The notes under the pieces are model-generated. The model saw only the letters and a list, made by a program, of their open reading frames with translations, searched no databases and had not been told where the DNA came from. A DNA stretch of 64,000 bases from CAZYVU01 sp964651435 (GTDB lineage Bacteria; Desulfobacterota; Syntrophorhabdia; Syntrophorhabdales; CAYQXL01), in contig CAZYVU010000008.1 of assembly GCA_964651435.1 (NCBI GenBank), forward strand, positions 1-64,000, written 5' to 3'. This document shows positions 33,373 to 41,755 of this stretch, in pieces. Within the stretch, counting starts at the first letter, position 1. The number at the start of each line of letters is the position of its first letter. The position numbers were made by a program, and so were the translations under genes.

Positions 33373-34263
33373 CTATTGCCCGACTCGGCCCGATGCGTCC
33401 TTGCTGTCCTGCGCCTCAGGCGGCGGCGCTTCACGGCGTTGCAATTCCCAGAGCTTAGCATACTTCATGAAGACATAGTACATCGTTGATGCGACGATGA
33501 TGAGGCCGGGAATGCCGTCGAGAAAACCGAGCTTAACGATATAGTCCCGAAGGAAGCGAAAGAGGGGCCTCGTGACCATGTTGAAGAGGCAGCTTCTTTT
33601 CCTTCCGCCCAAGAGGTCCTTTGCGAAAGCGGAGGCGTAGCGGTCTACCGTGGCTATCTGATGGGCTATGTCAGCGTAAGGCCTGTGCATGTAAGGGTGT
33701 TTCAGCCTCCCGACCTTCCCCTCCACATAAATCTTGGCGTGGAGGCCTCCCTGCCAGCTCCCTTTCTCTTTGCGGTAGAGACGGATCTCTTCGTCGGGAT
33801 ACCAGCCCCCGTGCCTGATCTCGCGGCCCAGGTAGATGTTGCGGCGTGCCGCAACGAAGCCGGAGCAGTCCGTGCCTTTCATCACCGTGCGTTCTATCTC
33901 GTCCTTGATATCGGCGGTCAGCCACTCGTCGGCGTCGATAAAGAGGACCCAGGGCCGGCTGCACTGGTCCTGGGCGTACTGGTACTTTTCCCGGAAGTCC
34001 GTCGTGTCGAACTGAACGAGCCGGTCGGCGTACCGTGCCATCACCTCCGGGGAGCCGTCCGAGCTGTGGGAGTCGACGACGACGATCTCCCCTGCCCAAC
34101 CCCGGACGCTTTCCAGTGCCTTTGCCACCGTTGCGCCGTTGTTGTAGGTGATCATGTAAACCGATAAGGGCAGTTTTGAGTTTTGAGTTTTGAGTTTTGA
34201 GTTTTGAGTTGGAGATGCCGGATGCCCTGAGGCCGATGGTACCGCGTTAGCCTTTGAACTCAA
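33373..34263 (-). CDS. Glycosyltransferase family 2, WaaE/KdtX-like, with repeat-bearing N-terminus
   Basis: This GT2 enzyme is probably a core glycosyltransferase of the WaaE/KdtX type. The GT-A core starts at LPLSVYMITYNNGATVAKAL, with VVVDSHSSDGS, LFIDADEWLT (DxD-like) and YPDEEIRLYRKEKGSWQGGLHAKIYVEG. The C-terminus has a hydrophobic helix (FLDGIPGLIIVASTMYYVFM). Start is TTG at 34263 with AAGGAG eight bases upstream. The in-frame ATG at 34155 would remove the first beta strand. Five copies of a 7-bp repeat lie within codons 19-30, so slippage would shift the frame. Confidence 0.75.
   Translation of the reverse strand: MSSKANAVPSASGHPASPTQNSKLKTQNSKLPLSVYMITYNNGATVAKALESVRGWAGEIVVVDSHSSDGSPEVMARYADRLVQFDTTDFREKYQYAQDQCSRPWVLFIDADEWLTADIKDEIERTVMKGTDCSGFVAARRNIYLGREIRHGGWYPDEEIRLYRKEKGSWQGGLHAKIYVEGKVGRLKHPYMHRPYADIAHQIATVDRYASAFAKDLLGGRKRSCLFNMVTRPLFRFLRDYIVKLGFLDGIPGLIIVASTMYYVFMKYAKLWELQRREAPPPEAQDSKDASGRVGQ
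34174..34208. repeat. Heptanucleotide tandem repeat TTTTGAG x5
   Basis: Five perfect copies of TTTTGAG (CTCAAAA on the coding strand) lie inside the beginning of the glycosyltransferase gene, encoding Gln/Asn/Ser/Lys/Leu-type residues. Seven is not a multiple of three, so a gain or loss of one unit would frameshift the gene. Confidence 0.95.
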
Positions 34264-34310
34264 ATCCTCTTCTCCTTATTCACGACTTCCCCACTTTTCT
34301 CTTTCTCTCC

Positions 34311-34410
34311 GAACTCCTTACTCCGAACTCGCGCAGCGTCCCCGAACTCCGAACTCCTTACTCCGGACTCGCGCAGCGTCCCCGAACTCCGAACTCCCCT
34401 CTCCGAACTC
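34311..34410. repeat. 40-bp tandem direct repeat, 2.5 copies
   Basis: Unit GAACTCCTTACTCCGAACTC plus GCGCAGCGTCCCCGAACTCC occurs at 34311-34350 and 34351-34390 with one mismatch. A degenerate partial copy (34391-34410) abuts the stop codon of the adenylyltransferase gene. The unit is itself built from GAACTCC heptamers. It fills the gap between hldE-C and the glycosyltransferase. Confidence 0.92.
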
Positions 34411-34912
34411 ACTCCCGCGCCCCTTCCATCTCCTTGATGGCCTTAATCAGGTCGGTCGTCGAATGGTCTTTGGGGTCGCCGACGATGGCGACCCGTCCGC
34501 CGTATGCGAGAACGGTGGCCCGCTCCGGTACGTTCTCCTCCGAATAGTCCGTCCCCTTGGCGTGGATGTGGGGCTTCAGCAGTGTCAGCAGGCTTTCCAC
34601 CGTCGGGTCCGTGAAGACCGTCACATAGTCGACGCACTCCAGGGCGGCAATGATCTCGACGCGTTCGGCCGCCGGCGTCAGGACCTTCTTTCGCTTGCCC
34701 TGCTTCGCCACCGACAGGTCATCGTTGACGGCGACGACAAGGAGGTCGCCGAGCTGCCTGGCGCCCTGAAGGTACCGGATATGACCCACGTGGAGGAGAT
34801 CAAAGCAGCCGTTCCCAAACACAACCGTCTTGCCCGCCCGCCGCGCCTCGTCGATGCGCTTCTGCAATTCCTTGTGGTTGATAACAATCTTATTACTTTT
34901 GTTGGATAGCAT
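34409..34912 (-). CDS. rfaE2: D-glycero-beta-D-manno-heptose 1-phosphate adenylyltransferase
   Basis: This 167-residue nucleotidyltransferase makes ADP-heptose precursor for the LPS inner core. It has the HxGH-type motif FGNGCFDLLHVGHIRYLQGAR and the family tail with KGTDYSEENVPER and IVGDPKDHSTTDLI (replacing the Enterobacterial HSTT-x-I motif). It corresponds to the C-terminal half of HldE, encoded here as a separate gene that overlaps the kinase gene by 20 nt. Confidence 0.92.
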   Translation of the reverse strand: MLSNKSNKIVINHKELQKRIDEARRAGKTVVFGNGCFDLLHVGHIRYLQGARQLGDLLVVAVNDDLSVAKQGKRKKVLTPAAERVEIIAALECVDYVTVFTDPTVESLLTLLKPHIHAKGTDYSEENVPERATVLAYGGRVAIVGDPKDHSTTDLIKAIKEMEGARE

Positions 34913-35909
34913 GTTTCAACTCGCTTACCGTTGCCGTTGCCGTTCCGCGTTTCATCACCACCACCCCGGCGGCGTGGTTCGCCAGAACGGAGGCCGTAGG
35001 GAAATCGGCCCCCGCTGCCAGGGCCAGGGTAACGGTGGCGCAGACGGTGTCGCCGGCACCGGTTACGTCCGTCACCTCATCGCTCCCCGACACGGGGATG
35101 TGCAAAATGCACTTCGCTTCGTCAAAGAGGCTCATCCCTTTGTTGCCCCGTGTGATAAGGAGGGCTCTAAGGCCCATTGTCTTCATGATCTTTGCGCCCA
35201 CATCCTCAATGGGGGCCTTCGGCGGCAGCGCCGCAAGCTGGTAGGCTTCCGATTCGTTCGGGGTGATAAGGGTGAGGCCCTTGAAAGAGCGCAAGGCGTA
35301 CCGGCTGTCGCCGACGACGATCTTTTCCTTGGCCAGGCGCCGCATGGCCGACAGAACGTCGCCGTTGACGGTGCCGTGGCCGTAGTCGGAAAGAATGAAG
35401 GCATCCATGGAGGGGCTCAGCCCGCGGAGGCGCTCCATCATCCGGGAGCGCTCCGGCCGGGAGATCGGCCGCCGGCTGTCCCGGTCTATGCGGATGACCT
35501 GCTGCTTCGATGTGTGGGTGTCTCCGGCCATGATCCTCGTCTTGCTTATTGTCGGGCCGTGGTAGCGCATGAGGCCGCCCATATCGAGCGAGGGAAACTG
35601 GGAGAAGTAGTCCACGAGCCTGTTGCCCGCGTCGTCGTCGCCGAGAAAGGTTATGGGAAATACCCGTGCGCCCAGGGCCAGCAGGTTATTCATCGTGTTT
35701 CCCGCGCTTCCGGGGAAAAGCCTTTCGCTCTCATAATCTATGACGACCACCGGCGCCTCCCTGGACAGCCTGTAAGGCCTCCCGAAGATGAAAATATCGG
35801 CGATGACGTCTCCGATTATGCAGATATTCTTGCCCTGAAATGCATCAATGAGGTTTATGAGCTCACGCTCTTTTTCCGCCGCCAACACTCGCTCCTTTGT
35901 GGCCCCCAT
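34893..35909 (-). CDS. rfaE1: D-glycero-beta-D-manno-heptose-7-phosphate kinase
   Basis: This 338-residue ribokinase-fold enzyme corresponds to the N-terminal half of HldE. Motifs: IIGDVIADIFIFGRPYRLSREAPV, the FPGSAGNTMNNLLALG substrate loop, and TDVTGAGDTVCATVTLAL with the catalytic aspartate (GAGD). It works directly before the adenylyltransferase in ADP-heptose synthesis. The start overlaps the heptosyltransferase gene by 47 nt. Confidence 0.92.
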   Translation of the reverse strand: MGATKERVLAAEKERELINLIDAFQGKNICIIGDVIADIFIFGRPYRLSREAPVVVIDYESERLFPGSAGNTMNNLLALGARVFPITFLGDDDAGNRLVDYFSQFPSLDMGGLMRYHGPTISKTRIMAGDTHTSKQQVIRIDRDSRRPISRPERSRMMERLRGLSPSMDAFILSDYGHGTVNGDVLSAMRRLAKEKIVVGDSRYALRSFKGLTLITPNESEAYQLAALPPKAPIEDVGAKIMKTMGLRALLITRGNKGMSLFDEAKCILHIPVSGSDEVTDVTGAGDTVCATVTLALAAGADFPTASVLANHAAGVVVMKRGTATATVSELKHAIQQK

Positions 35910-36945
35910 CAGGGCCTTGAATGGCTGTTGCCGCCGTTACTGCCCTGTCTTCGGTCAGGATCGTGGTTACCACTTCGGCAACCTCCTCGGGCGTAATGGC
36001 TGCAAGGCACTCGTGGTTGCCGCTACAGACCTTCCTGTTGCAGGGCCTGCACGGCACGTCCTTTGAAAGGATGTGGACAAAAGGGCTGGGATAACCCGTG
36101 TAGCGATCATCCATGGGCCCCATAAGAACCACCGTCGGCACCCTCAAAGCTGCCGAAATATGGCGCGGCCCCGTATCGTTCGTCACTACCACCGACGCCC
36201 TGGAGAGACATACTTTCAGGTCCTGTACACCCATGGAAAGAACCTCCACCGGGTACCCTTCTTTTGTTTGGGCGCCTATAGTCTTCGCAAGGGCCTCCTC
36301 GCCCTTTCCCGGAAGAATAAGAACGGGAATCCCGTGCCGCTCCGCCAGGAGGTCTGCCAGGCGGGCAAAATGACTTTCCGGCCACCGCTTTGATGGGCCG
36401 TACTGGGCCCCCGGTATGAGTGCAGCGAAGGGTTGGGAGAGGTGGGGAAAATCCTGAAAAAAGCGCCCTTCTTCCTCTACCGTTACGGTAAGGGCCGGTG
36501 ACTCAGAGAGGCGTCTGCCCCCGAGTGTGTCGATGATCCGCAGGTAGTGTTCGACGGTCGGCTCAATGCCGGATACCTCCGATACGGCACGCGTAAGCAT
36601 GAAGCCCCGATGGTTTCGGGCATAGCCGATACGCTCCTCCACCCCCGCGAGAAAGAAAAGGAGGGCTGAACGGAACGAATGGGGCAAGAGGAAGCCCCTG
36701 TGAAACCGTACGCCCTTGAGGTCCCTCGCCAGATCGAGAAAAGGGATTGGATCTTTGCTCTCCATGGGGACATAGCGGTCAAAGATGTGGAGGCCGTTCA
36801 AGAGCTGCATGGCGCTGCTTTTTCCCAAACCCCAGAGTTCGCCGTCGGTCATACCCTTCAGCGATTGGAGGAAGGGTGCGGCCATGACCATATCGCCAAG
36901 CCAGTTAGGCAGATGGACTATCGTCTTTCCAGTCACTGCGGACAC
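35863..36945 (-). CDS. waaF: LPS heptosyltransferase II (WaaF-like)
   Basis: This 360-residue GT9 enzyme adds heptose II to the LPS inner core from ADP-heptose. It shows VHLPNWLGDMVMAAPFLQSL at the N-terminus, IPGAQYGPSKRWPESHFARLADLL, TNDTGPRHISAALRVPTVVLMGP and a cysteine-containing CRPCNRKVCSGNHECLAAI tail that is common in this family. Start is GTG at 36945, inside the preceding radical SAM gene (41-nt overlap); GTG at 36936 is an alternative. The C-terminal tail of about 20 residues overlaps the kinase gene. Confidence 0.88.
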   Translation of the reverse strand: MSAVTGKTIVHLPNWLGDMVMAAPFLQSLKGMTDGELWGLGKSSAMQLLNGLHIFDRYVPMESKDPIPFLDLARDLKGVRFHRGFLLPHSFRSALLFFLAGVEERIGYARNHRGFMLTRAVSEVSGIEPTVEHYLRIIDTLGGRRLSESPALTVTVEEEGRFFQDFPHLSQPFAALIPGAQYGPSKRWPESHFARLADLLAERHGIPVLILPGKGEEALAKTIGAQTKEGYPVEVLSMGVQDLKVCLSRASVVVTNDTGPRHISAALRVPTVVLMGPMDDRYTGYPSPFVHILSKDVPCRPCNRKVCSGNHECLAAITPEEVAEVVTTILTEDRAVTAATAIQGPDGGHKGASVGGGKRA

Positions 36946-38410
36946 CCATGAAGGGATTATATTTTACTTCATAATAGGGTTTGCCCTGCCTGTCCATGGT
37001 CGCGTCCATCGCCCGCACCTGCTCCACAAGGAGATCCCGCCCTTCCTCGAGGGTAACGGGGTCGGCCGTCTCCACCTGATCGAGAAGGCTCCTGTAGCCC
37101 CCGCCGCCGTCCATATCGGCGAGACCGTTCAGGTAAAGGCAGAAAAAGTTCTTCAACTTTCGGACCAGAAGGTCTTCCTGTGCCCCCAACTTCATGCATG
37201 TTTCATCGGTGAAATTGTCGAGGAGGCGCATCTTCTCACCATCAATGAGGTCTGCATCCCGGGCTATGTCGTAGGCCTTGGTGCCCACAAAGGGGAAGAA
37301 AAGGGTCCATCGCACGCGCCCGGGACGCACGCGGGCAAGGAGCCTCATCGTCTCCATCAGATCCTCGGGTGTCTCGTGGGGAAGTCCCATCATCACAAAG
37401 GCGGAGGTGTGAAGCCCATGGCGGTGGGCCGCCTCAAAGGACCGAACGATGTCATCGTTGGTCATGAATCGATGCAGGACGCCCCTTCTCACCCTGTCGC
37501 TGCCGCTTTCGATGCCGAACTTTACAATGCGGCAACCGGCCTCCTTAAGATCGCGTGCCATCTCGTCGTCGAAGACCCTGGCGTGGGCGTTGCAGACAAA
37601 GCCGATATTGGTCATCTTTCTGTAACGGAGGGAAAACTCGTGGAGCCACTCTTTGTCGAAGGTAAAGATGTCATCGTCAAAGATGAACATCTTGATGTTG
37701 CGGTACCGTGTAAGCAGGTAATCGATTTCCGAGACCATCTGATCGACGGTGTGCCTCCTCAGGTATGTCCTGGGTAGATGGCCATGCGCCTTATAGAGTG
37801 ACATAATCTTGTGGTTGAGGCAGTATGTGCATCTGAACGGGCAGCCGCGCGAGGCCGTAAGGCCGACCCAGCCGTCTTTGGCATCGATCATCTGCTGAAA
37901 ATCAAAGATGTCGTAGTCTTTGAAAGGAAGCTTCGTAATGTCCACGAAGGGCCGCAAGGGTTCAAAAAAGGTCCTGCCGTCCGCCCTTTTGTAGGCAAGG
38001 TTTCGAATGCCCTGTGGGGCGCCGCTCTGCACCAGCTCCAGAAAGGCCTCCTCCCCTTCGCCCACGCAGATCGTGTCCACCGCGCTGTCTTTAAGCGTCT
38101 CGTGGGGGTCCATGGTGGGATGTATGCCGCCGAAGACGATGGGGACATGGAGATACGACCGCATGTGGCCGGCGATGGTAGAGGCATACTTGGCCTGGTT
38201 GGTGAGGACGGAGAAGCCGACCACATCGGGTCTGTAGCTCAGAACGTCACGCCGTATTCTCTCCAGGTCCAGGGGGTATCCGAGCTTCTCATTGACGTTG
38301 ATGAGGCGGGTTTCTATGCCGCGAGCTTTAAGCAGGCCGGAAATGTACGAAATACCGTAGTTAAAGCCGATCTGCGTGTTGATGTTGGGGTAGACGAAAA
38401 GGACGCGCAT
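36905..38410 (-). CDS. B12-binding-type radical SAM protein
   Basis: This 501-residue enzyme has an N-terminal Rossmann domain of the B12-binding class (VLFVYPNINTQIGFNYGISYISGLLKARG, then VGFSVLTNQA and VFGGIHPTMDP) and a radical SAM domain with C-x3-C-x2-C in CPFRCTYC. The domain layout matches B12-dependent methyltransferases and related enzymes such as those in polyketide, phosphonate or hopanoid modification. It sits between waaC and waaF with overlapping ends, pointing to a role in LPS core, but this is inference. Confidence 0.82.
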   Translation of the reverse strand: MRVLFVYPNINTQIGFNYGISYISGLLKARGIETRLINVNEKLGYPLDLERIRRDVLSYRPDVVGFSVLTNQAKYASTIAGHMRSYLHVPIVFGGIHPTMDPHETLKDSAVDTICVGEGEEAFLELVQSGAPQGIRNLAYKRADGRTFFEPLRPFVDITKLPFKDYDIFDFQQMIDAKDGWVGLTASRGCPFRCTYCLNHKIMSLYKAHGHLPRTYLRRHTVDQMVSEIDYLLTRYRNIKMFIFDDDIFTFDKEWLHEFSLRYRKMTNIGFVCNAHARVFDDEMARDLKEAGCRIVKFGIESGSDRVRRGVLHRFMTNDDIVRSFEAAHRHGLHTSAFVMMGLPHETPEDLMETMRLLARVRPGRVRWTLFFPFVGTKAYDIARDADLIDGEKMRLLDNFTDETCMKLGAQEDLLVRKLKNFFCLYLNGLADMDGGGGYRSLLDQVETADPVTLEEGRDLLVEQVRAMDATMDRQGKPYYEVKYNPFMGVRSDWKDDSPSA

Positions 38411-39474
38411 TAGTTCCTTCCGGTTGGGGCGAGAAGGGTGGCAAGCTCCCGGAAAACGCGGTCAACGGTGATGTCGTTGACGCATCGCCGATCGAGGCAG
38501 TCTTTGTTTTTGCAGGGGCTGCAGGGGATGTCGGCCCGCACGACAGCACAATCGCTGCCGTAGGGCCCGTTGATCAGGTGGTCCGTAGGGCCGAAGATGG
38601 CGAGAACGGGCGTGCGGGCGAAAGCGGCAAGGTGCATTACCCCCGTATCACCTCCTACGTAGGCCGACACCTTCTGCAACAGGGCAAGAAGCTGGGGCAC
38701 CGTCGTAGGGCAGGCGGGCTTTACCCCTGGCCCGCCTTGGGCGGCAAGCCCTTTGGCCTCTGCCTCTTCCCCCGGCCCCCAGAGAACGAGGACCGTTGCG
38801 CCCATCTCCCGCACAATGCGGGCTGCGAGCTCTCCGTACCGTTCCATGGGCCACCGCTTATAAGCGCTTCCGGAGCTCGAAAAGGGGTTGAGGGCGACAA
38901 CCGGCGCGGTGCCGCAATGCTCCCCCAGGAACTTTGCGACATAGCGCTCTTCCTCCGGAGGCACCCTGAGTGTCACCCCCGGTACCCCTCCGTTGGCCCC
39001 TATATGACGGGCGATGAGCATGTTCCGGTCCACCTTGTGAATTCTTTTGTCGTCATGGTCCAGTCTTTCGTGGTAGGCCAGGTGGCTCTGCTCCTTGGCG
39101 AACATAGGACCGAAGCCGACGCGTCGGCTGTTGCGGGCGCAGAGCGAAAGAACAGAACTTTTCAAAATGCCGTGGAAATCGAGGACCAGATCGTACTCCT
39201 TCTTTCTCAGCCGCCGCAAAAAACGGATGCCTTCCCCGGCCGCCCCGCCCAGGCGCCCGCTGCGGAGCATTCGCTGAAGGGCCGACCGCGGAAAAGGAAT
39301 CACATCGTCAACAAATTCCTGGTCCTGCAGAAGCCGGCCCACCGATCCCTCGACGAGCCACGCAATGTGTGCCTTCGGGAACTTGCGGCGCAGCGATGCA
39401 ACGGCGGGAATGGTCATGAGCACGTCGCCCAGAGAGCTCAACCGGATAACCAGTATGCTATGCGGTTGAGCCAT
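38410..39474 (-). CDS. waaC: LPS heptosyltransferase I (WaaC-like)
   Basis: This 354-residue GT9 enzyme has ILVIRLSSLGDVLMTIPAVASLRRKFP, DLVLDFHGILKSSVLSLCA, NPFSSSGSAYKRWPMERYGELA and GGDTGVMHLAAFARTPVLAIFGPT. It would attach the first heptose to Kdo2-lipid A. A CSPCKNKDCLDRRC tail parallels that in the WaaF-like enzyme. Its start overlaps the thioesterase gene by 17 nt and its stop shares a base with the following radical SAM start. Confidence 0.88.
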   Translation of the reverse strand: MAQPHSILVIRLSSLGDVLMTIPAVASLRRKFPKAHIAWLVEGSVGRLLQDQEFVDDVIPFPRSALQRMLRSGRLGGAAGEGIRFLRRLRKKEYDLVLDFHGILKSSVLSLCARNSRRVGFGPMFAKEQSHLAYHERLDHDDKRIHKVDRNMLIARHIGANGGVPGVTLRVPPEEERYVAKFLGEHCGTAPVVALNPFSSSGSAYKRWPMERYGELAARIVREMGATVLVLWGPGEEAEAKGLAAQGGPGVKPACPTTVPQLLALLQKVSAYVGGDTGVMHLAAFARTPVLAIFGPTDHLINGPYGSDCAVVRADIPCSPCKNKDCLDRRCVNDITVDRVFRELATLLAPTGRN

Positions 39475-39898
39475 TGGTCAGAACGTCAAGGAGCACCTGC
39501 GGCATGACCACGGGTTTCTTGTCGCTGTTCAGGCAGACATGCCGTGTTCGTCCTTCCACGAGGAGGGTCGTGTCCTTGAAGATCCTGTAATGGAAGGTGA
39601 TGCCCCGTGACTTGAGCTCCCACACCCCTGTCTTGACGGTGATGAGGTCGTCGTAGGTCGCCGAGTTATAGTACTTCGCCTCCATTTCTACGACGACGAG
39701 GAAGTAGCCCATTTCCTCCAGGTCGCGGTAGACGAACCCCAGACTCCGCATGTACTCGCTTCTGCCTATCTCGAAGTAGGCGGGATAGTTGCCGTAATAA
39801 ACGATGCCCATCCTGTCCGTGTCGGCATAGCGGACCCGGACGGGCACGTCGAGGTACCTGACGTCATCCTTTCCGTGCTTTCTTGTCCGCTTGTCCAT
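39458..39898 (-). CDS. YbgC/4-hydroxybenzoyl-CoA thioesterase family protein
   Basis: This 146-residue hot-dog-fold thioesterase has the catalytic region VRYADTDRMGIVYYGNYPAYFEIGRSEYMRSLG, with the key aspartate of the family (DTDRMG), and a YDDLITVKTGV segment. Such enzymes cleave acyl-CoA or acyl-ACP. In many bacteria ybgC lies near tol-pal, but here it is embedded in the LPS operon. Confidence 0.85.
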   Translation of the reverse strand: MDKRTRKHGKDDVRYLDVPVRVRYADTDRMGIVYYGNYPAYFEIGRSEYMRSLGFVYRDLEEMGYFLVVVEMEAKYYNSATYDDLITVKTGVWELKSRGITFHYRIFKDTTLLVEGRTRHVCLNSDKKPVVMPQVLLDVLTNGSTA

Positions 39899-39900
39899 GG

Positions 39901-40776
39901 TCAGAGCGCCCTCAAAAACTCAGGCCTCAGCAGAGACGGGTCTTTTTGCTTAAGGACGTGCTCGATGGCACGGAGCGTCTTCTCCTTTTCCTCCGGCAGC
40001 CAGGCCTTGACGGGGAGGTAGTTGGACGCATGATTGGACGCAAAGAACGTATGCTTTACGTTCGTATTCCGGATCATGATGGCAAGCTCTTCGAGGAGCA
40101 TGTAAGGATCGGGCACGACAAAGGTTCCCTGCTCCACTGCCTCGGCGAGGGGCGTGCCCGGCACGATAATAACGCTGAGCGCGCCGGCATAGTCGGGGTT
40201 GATCCGGCTCAGGAACTTTCCCGTCTCTTCGGCGTGAACACGGCTTCGCTCCACCCCACCCAGGCCGAGAAGAACCGTGACGGAGAGGATGATGCCCCCA
40301 TCCTTCACCCTTTGGGCTGCCTCCGCCATTTCGTCCAGCGTCGTGCCCTTATTGACCTGATCGAGGACAACCTGGTCGCCCGATTCCACGCCAAGATAAA
40401 CGATACCGACCCCCAACTCCTTAAGGCGCGTGAGCTCCTCCACCGATTTGTTGAGGATGGACCTGACGTTTCCATAGATGCCGATCCGCTCAAGCTTGGG
40501 AAATGCTTCTTTCACGGCCTGGAGAATGGGAACGAGCCTTCTCATGGAGAGGATGAGGGCATCACCGTCGGCGAGGAACACCTTCCTGATGTACCGTCCG
40601 TATGGTTTGGCCTCCTCGATGTCCTCTTTAATCTCCTCCAGGGACCGAACCCTGAACTTCTTCTCCTTGAAAGAGCCGCAGAAAGCGCACTTGTTGTGCG
40701 AACAGCCTATGGTTACCTGCAATATCAAACTATCCGCCTCGCTGGGAGGCCTGTAAATCGCTCCTTCGTATCTCAT
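39901..40776 (-). CDS. Radical SAM protein, Elp3-like subgroup
   Basis: This 291-residue radical SAM protein has C-x3-C-x2-C as CSHNKCAFC-like (CSHNKCAFCGSF; the spacing is four between the first two Cys), a FLADGDALILS segment and VYLGVESGDQVVLDQVNKG, a common Elp3/MiaB-type block. It starts at ATG 40776, sharing a base with the ftsB stop. Function unknown; it is the second gene after the ftsB promoter. Confidence 0.75.
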   Translation of the reverse strand: MRYEGAIYRPPSEADSLILQVTIGCSHNKCAFCGSFKEKKFRVRSLEEIKEDIEEAKPYGRYIRKVFLADGDALILSMRRLVPILQAVKEAFPKLERIGIYGNVRSILNKSVEELTRLKELGVGIVYLGVESGDQVVLDQVNKGTTLDEMAEAAQRVKDGGIILSVTVLLGLGGVERSRVHAEETGKFLSRINPDYAGALSVIIVPGTPLAEAVEQGTFVVPDPYMLLEELAIMIRNTNVKHTFFASNHASNYLPVKAWLPEEKEKTLRAIEHVLKQKDPSLLRPEFLRAL

Positions 40777-41048
40777 CACTCCGACCTGTATAGTTTTTCT
40801 CCGTCTCTCACGAAGCCTCGCTTTCTTGCCAGCTCTTCCACAAGGGTATCGTCGCGCTTCAAGCGCTCTATCTGTTCTGCAATGGTGCGGTTATCCTGCT
40901 CCAGTTTTTTCACCGAGGTCTCGAGTGTGCTTACCTCTCTCCTAAGCTTCAAGTAGCCGACGAGGCCTCCCTCCGCGAAAAGCAACTGAAAAAGCAGCGC
41001 TCCCAAGAGAAAAACAAAGGCCAGCTTGCGGACCCTTTCATCGAACAT
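40776..41048 (-). CDS. ftsB: FtsB/DivIC septum formation protein
   Basis: This 90-residue bitopic division protein has one transmembrane helix (about 9-25, LAFVFLLGALLFQLLF), followed by a periplasmic coiled coil (REVSTLETSVKKLEQDNRTIAEQIERLKRD). The tail LARKRGFVRDGEKLYR matches the DivIC family ending, where similar GxVR/GE motifs occur. It heads the minus-strand run that becomes the LPS locus, far from the dcw cluster. There is no Shine-Dalgarno before the ATG and the -10 element lies only 10 nt upstream, suggesting a leaderless message. Confidence 0.85.
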   Translation of the reverse strand: MFDERVRKLAFVFLLGALLFQLLFAEGGLVGYLKLRREVSTLETSVKKLEQDNRTIAEQIERLKRDDTLVEELARKRGFVRDGEKLYRSE

Positions 41049-41057
41049 TCAGATACT

Positions 41058-41086
41058 ATTCTAACGGTTGGGCCCGCAAAAGTCAA
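41058..41086 (-). promoter_or_regulatory. Sigma70-type promoter for ftsB and the LPS run
   Basis: On the minus strand TTGACT (41086-41081) and TAGAAT (41063-41058) are separated by exactly 17 nt. The predicted start, near 41051, is only about three bases before the ftsB ATG at 41048. Confidence 0.7.
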
Positions 41087-41157
41087 CCTCCAAGGAAACA
41101 ATCCGCCTTTAATATTCTATGGTTGGAATGCAACTCCAGAAGGCACCACCGAGGCCG

Positions 41158-41514
41158 TCACATCTTCTGTCTTTTCTGGACGTGCTCTATGTCTACTTCA
41201 CCGCCGAAGGAGGCCGCCAGCTCGTCCTGGAGCTCCTGAAAGTCCTCCTCCCTCTCGAGCTCGATGACAAGCTCACGGTCGTCGAGCACCTTGAGCCTGC
41301 CGTAACGCTTCACCACCTCTATCACCTGCTTGGGGTCTGTCGTTACCCACCCCTTCATGCGCAGCGCCAGCTCCTCGCCTGAGAATGCGCGTTCAATGGT
41401 CAGGTCGACCCTTCTCTTCTTCGCCTCCCATCCGACGACGGCCGGCTGCACCACCATGGGCGTGACGGGGTCATGCATAGCCGCACAACGAAACCAGAGT
41501 TTTGCCCTGATCAT
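41158..41514 (-). CDS. Conserved-looking hypothetical protein
   Basis: I do not recognise this 118-residue protein. It is soluble and charged, with an N-terminal part containing FRCAAMHDPVTPMVVQPAV and a C-terminal helix rich in Glu (ELEREEDFQELQDELAASF). Start is ATG at 41514 with GGAG eight bases upstream; the longer frame from 41544 lacks such a site. Neighbours give no functional hint. Confidence 0.6.
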   Translation of the reverse strand: MIRAKLWFRCAAMHDPVTPMVVQPAVVGWEAKKRRVDLTIERAFSGEELALRMKGWVTTDPKQVIEVVKRYGRLKVLDDRELVIELEREEDFQELQDELAASFGGEVDIEHVQKRQKM

Positions 41515-41755
41515 CGCTCTTGCTCCTTCGGGCTTCTTGCCCATTGGGATTTTTCCCGCTATTATATCAGATCGGACGCCGATTTTCAGCCTCGCTCCGG
41601 GGAGCGCCGTCAGAAAGGAAAATGGACGGTCCCGGCGGAAACCCTCATACCCCTGTGGGTGTCGGGTTCGTGGCCTGAACGGGCGCTACCGGAGATGGCG
41701 CCGGCAAGGCGTTGAAGGGGAGGGGCCTTACGAAGAAGGCTCCCGGAGGAGTGGA

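Noticed and set aside
34311..34410. CRISPR or attachment site from the 40-bp repeats
   Set aside because: The units have no unique spacers and there is no integrase or tRNA nearby.
41330..41755. Long upstream extension of the GNAT-like frame
   Set aside because: It overlaps the opposite-strand hypothetical gene, has unlikely composition, and TTG at 41756 with GGAGGAG is better.
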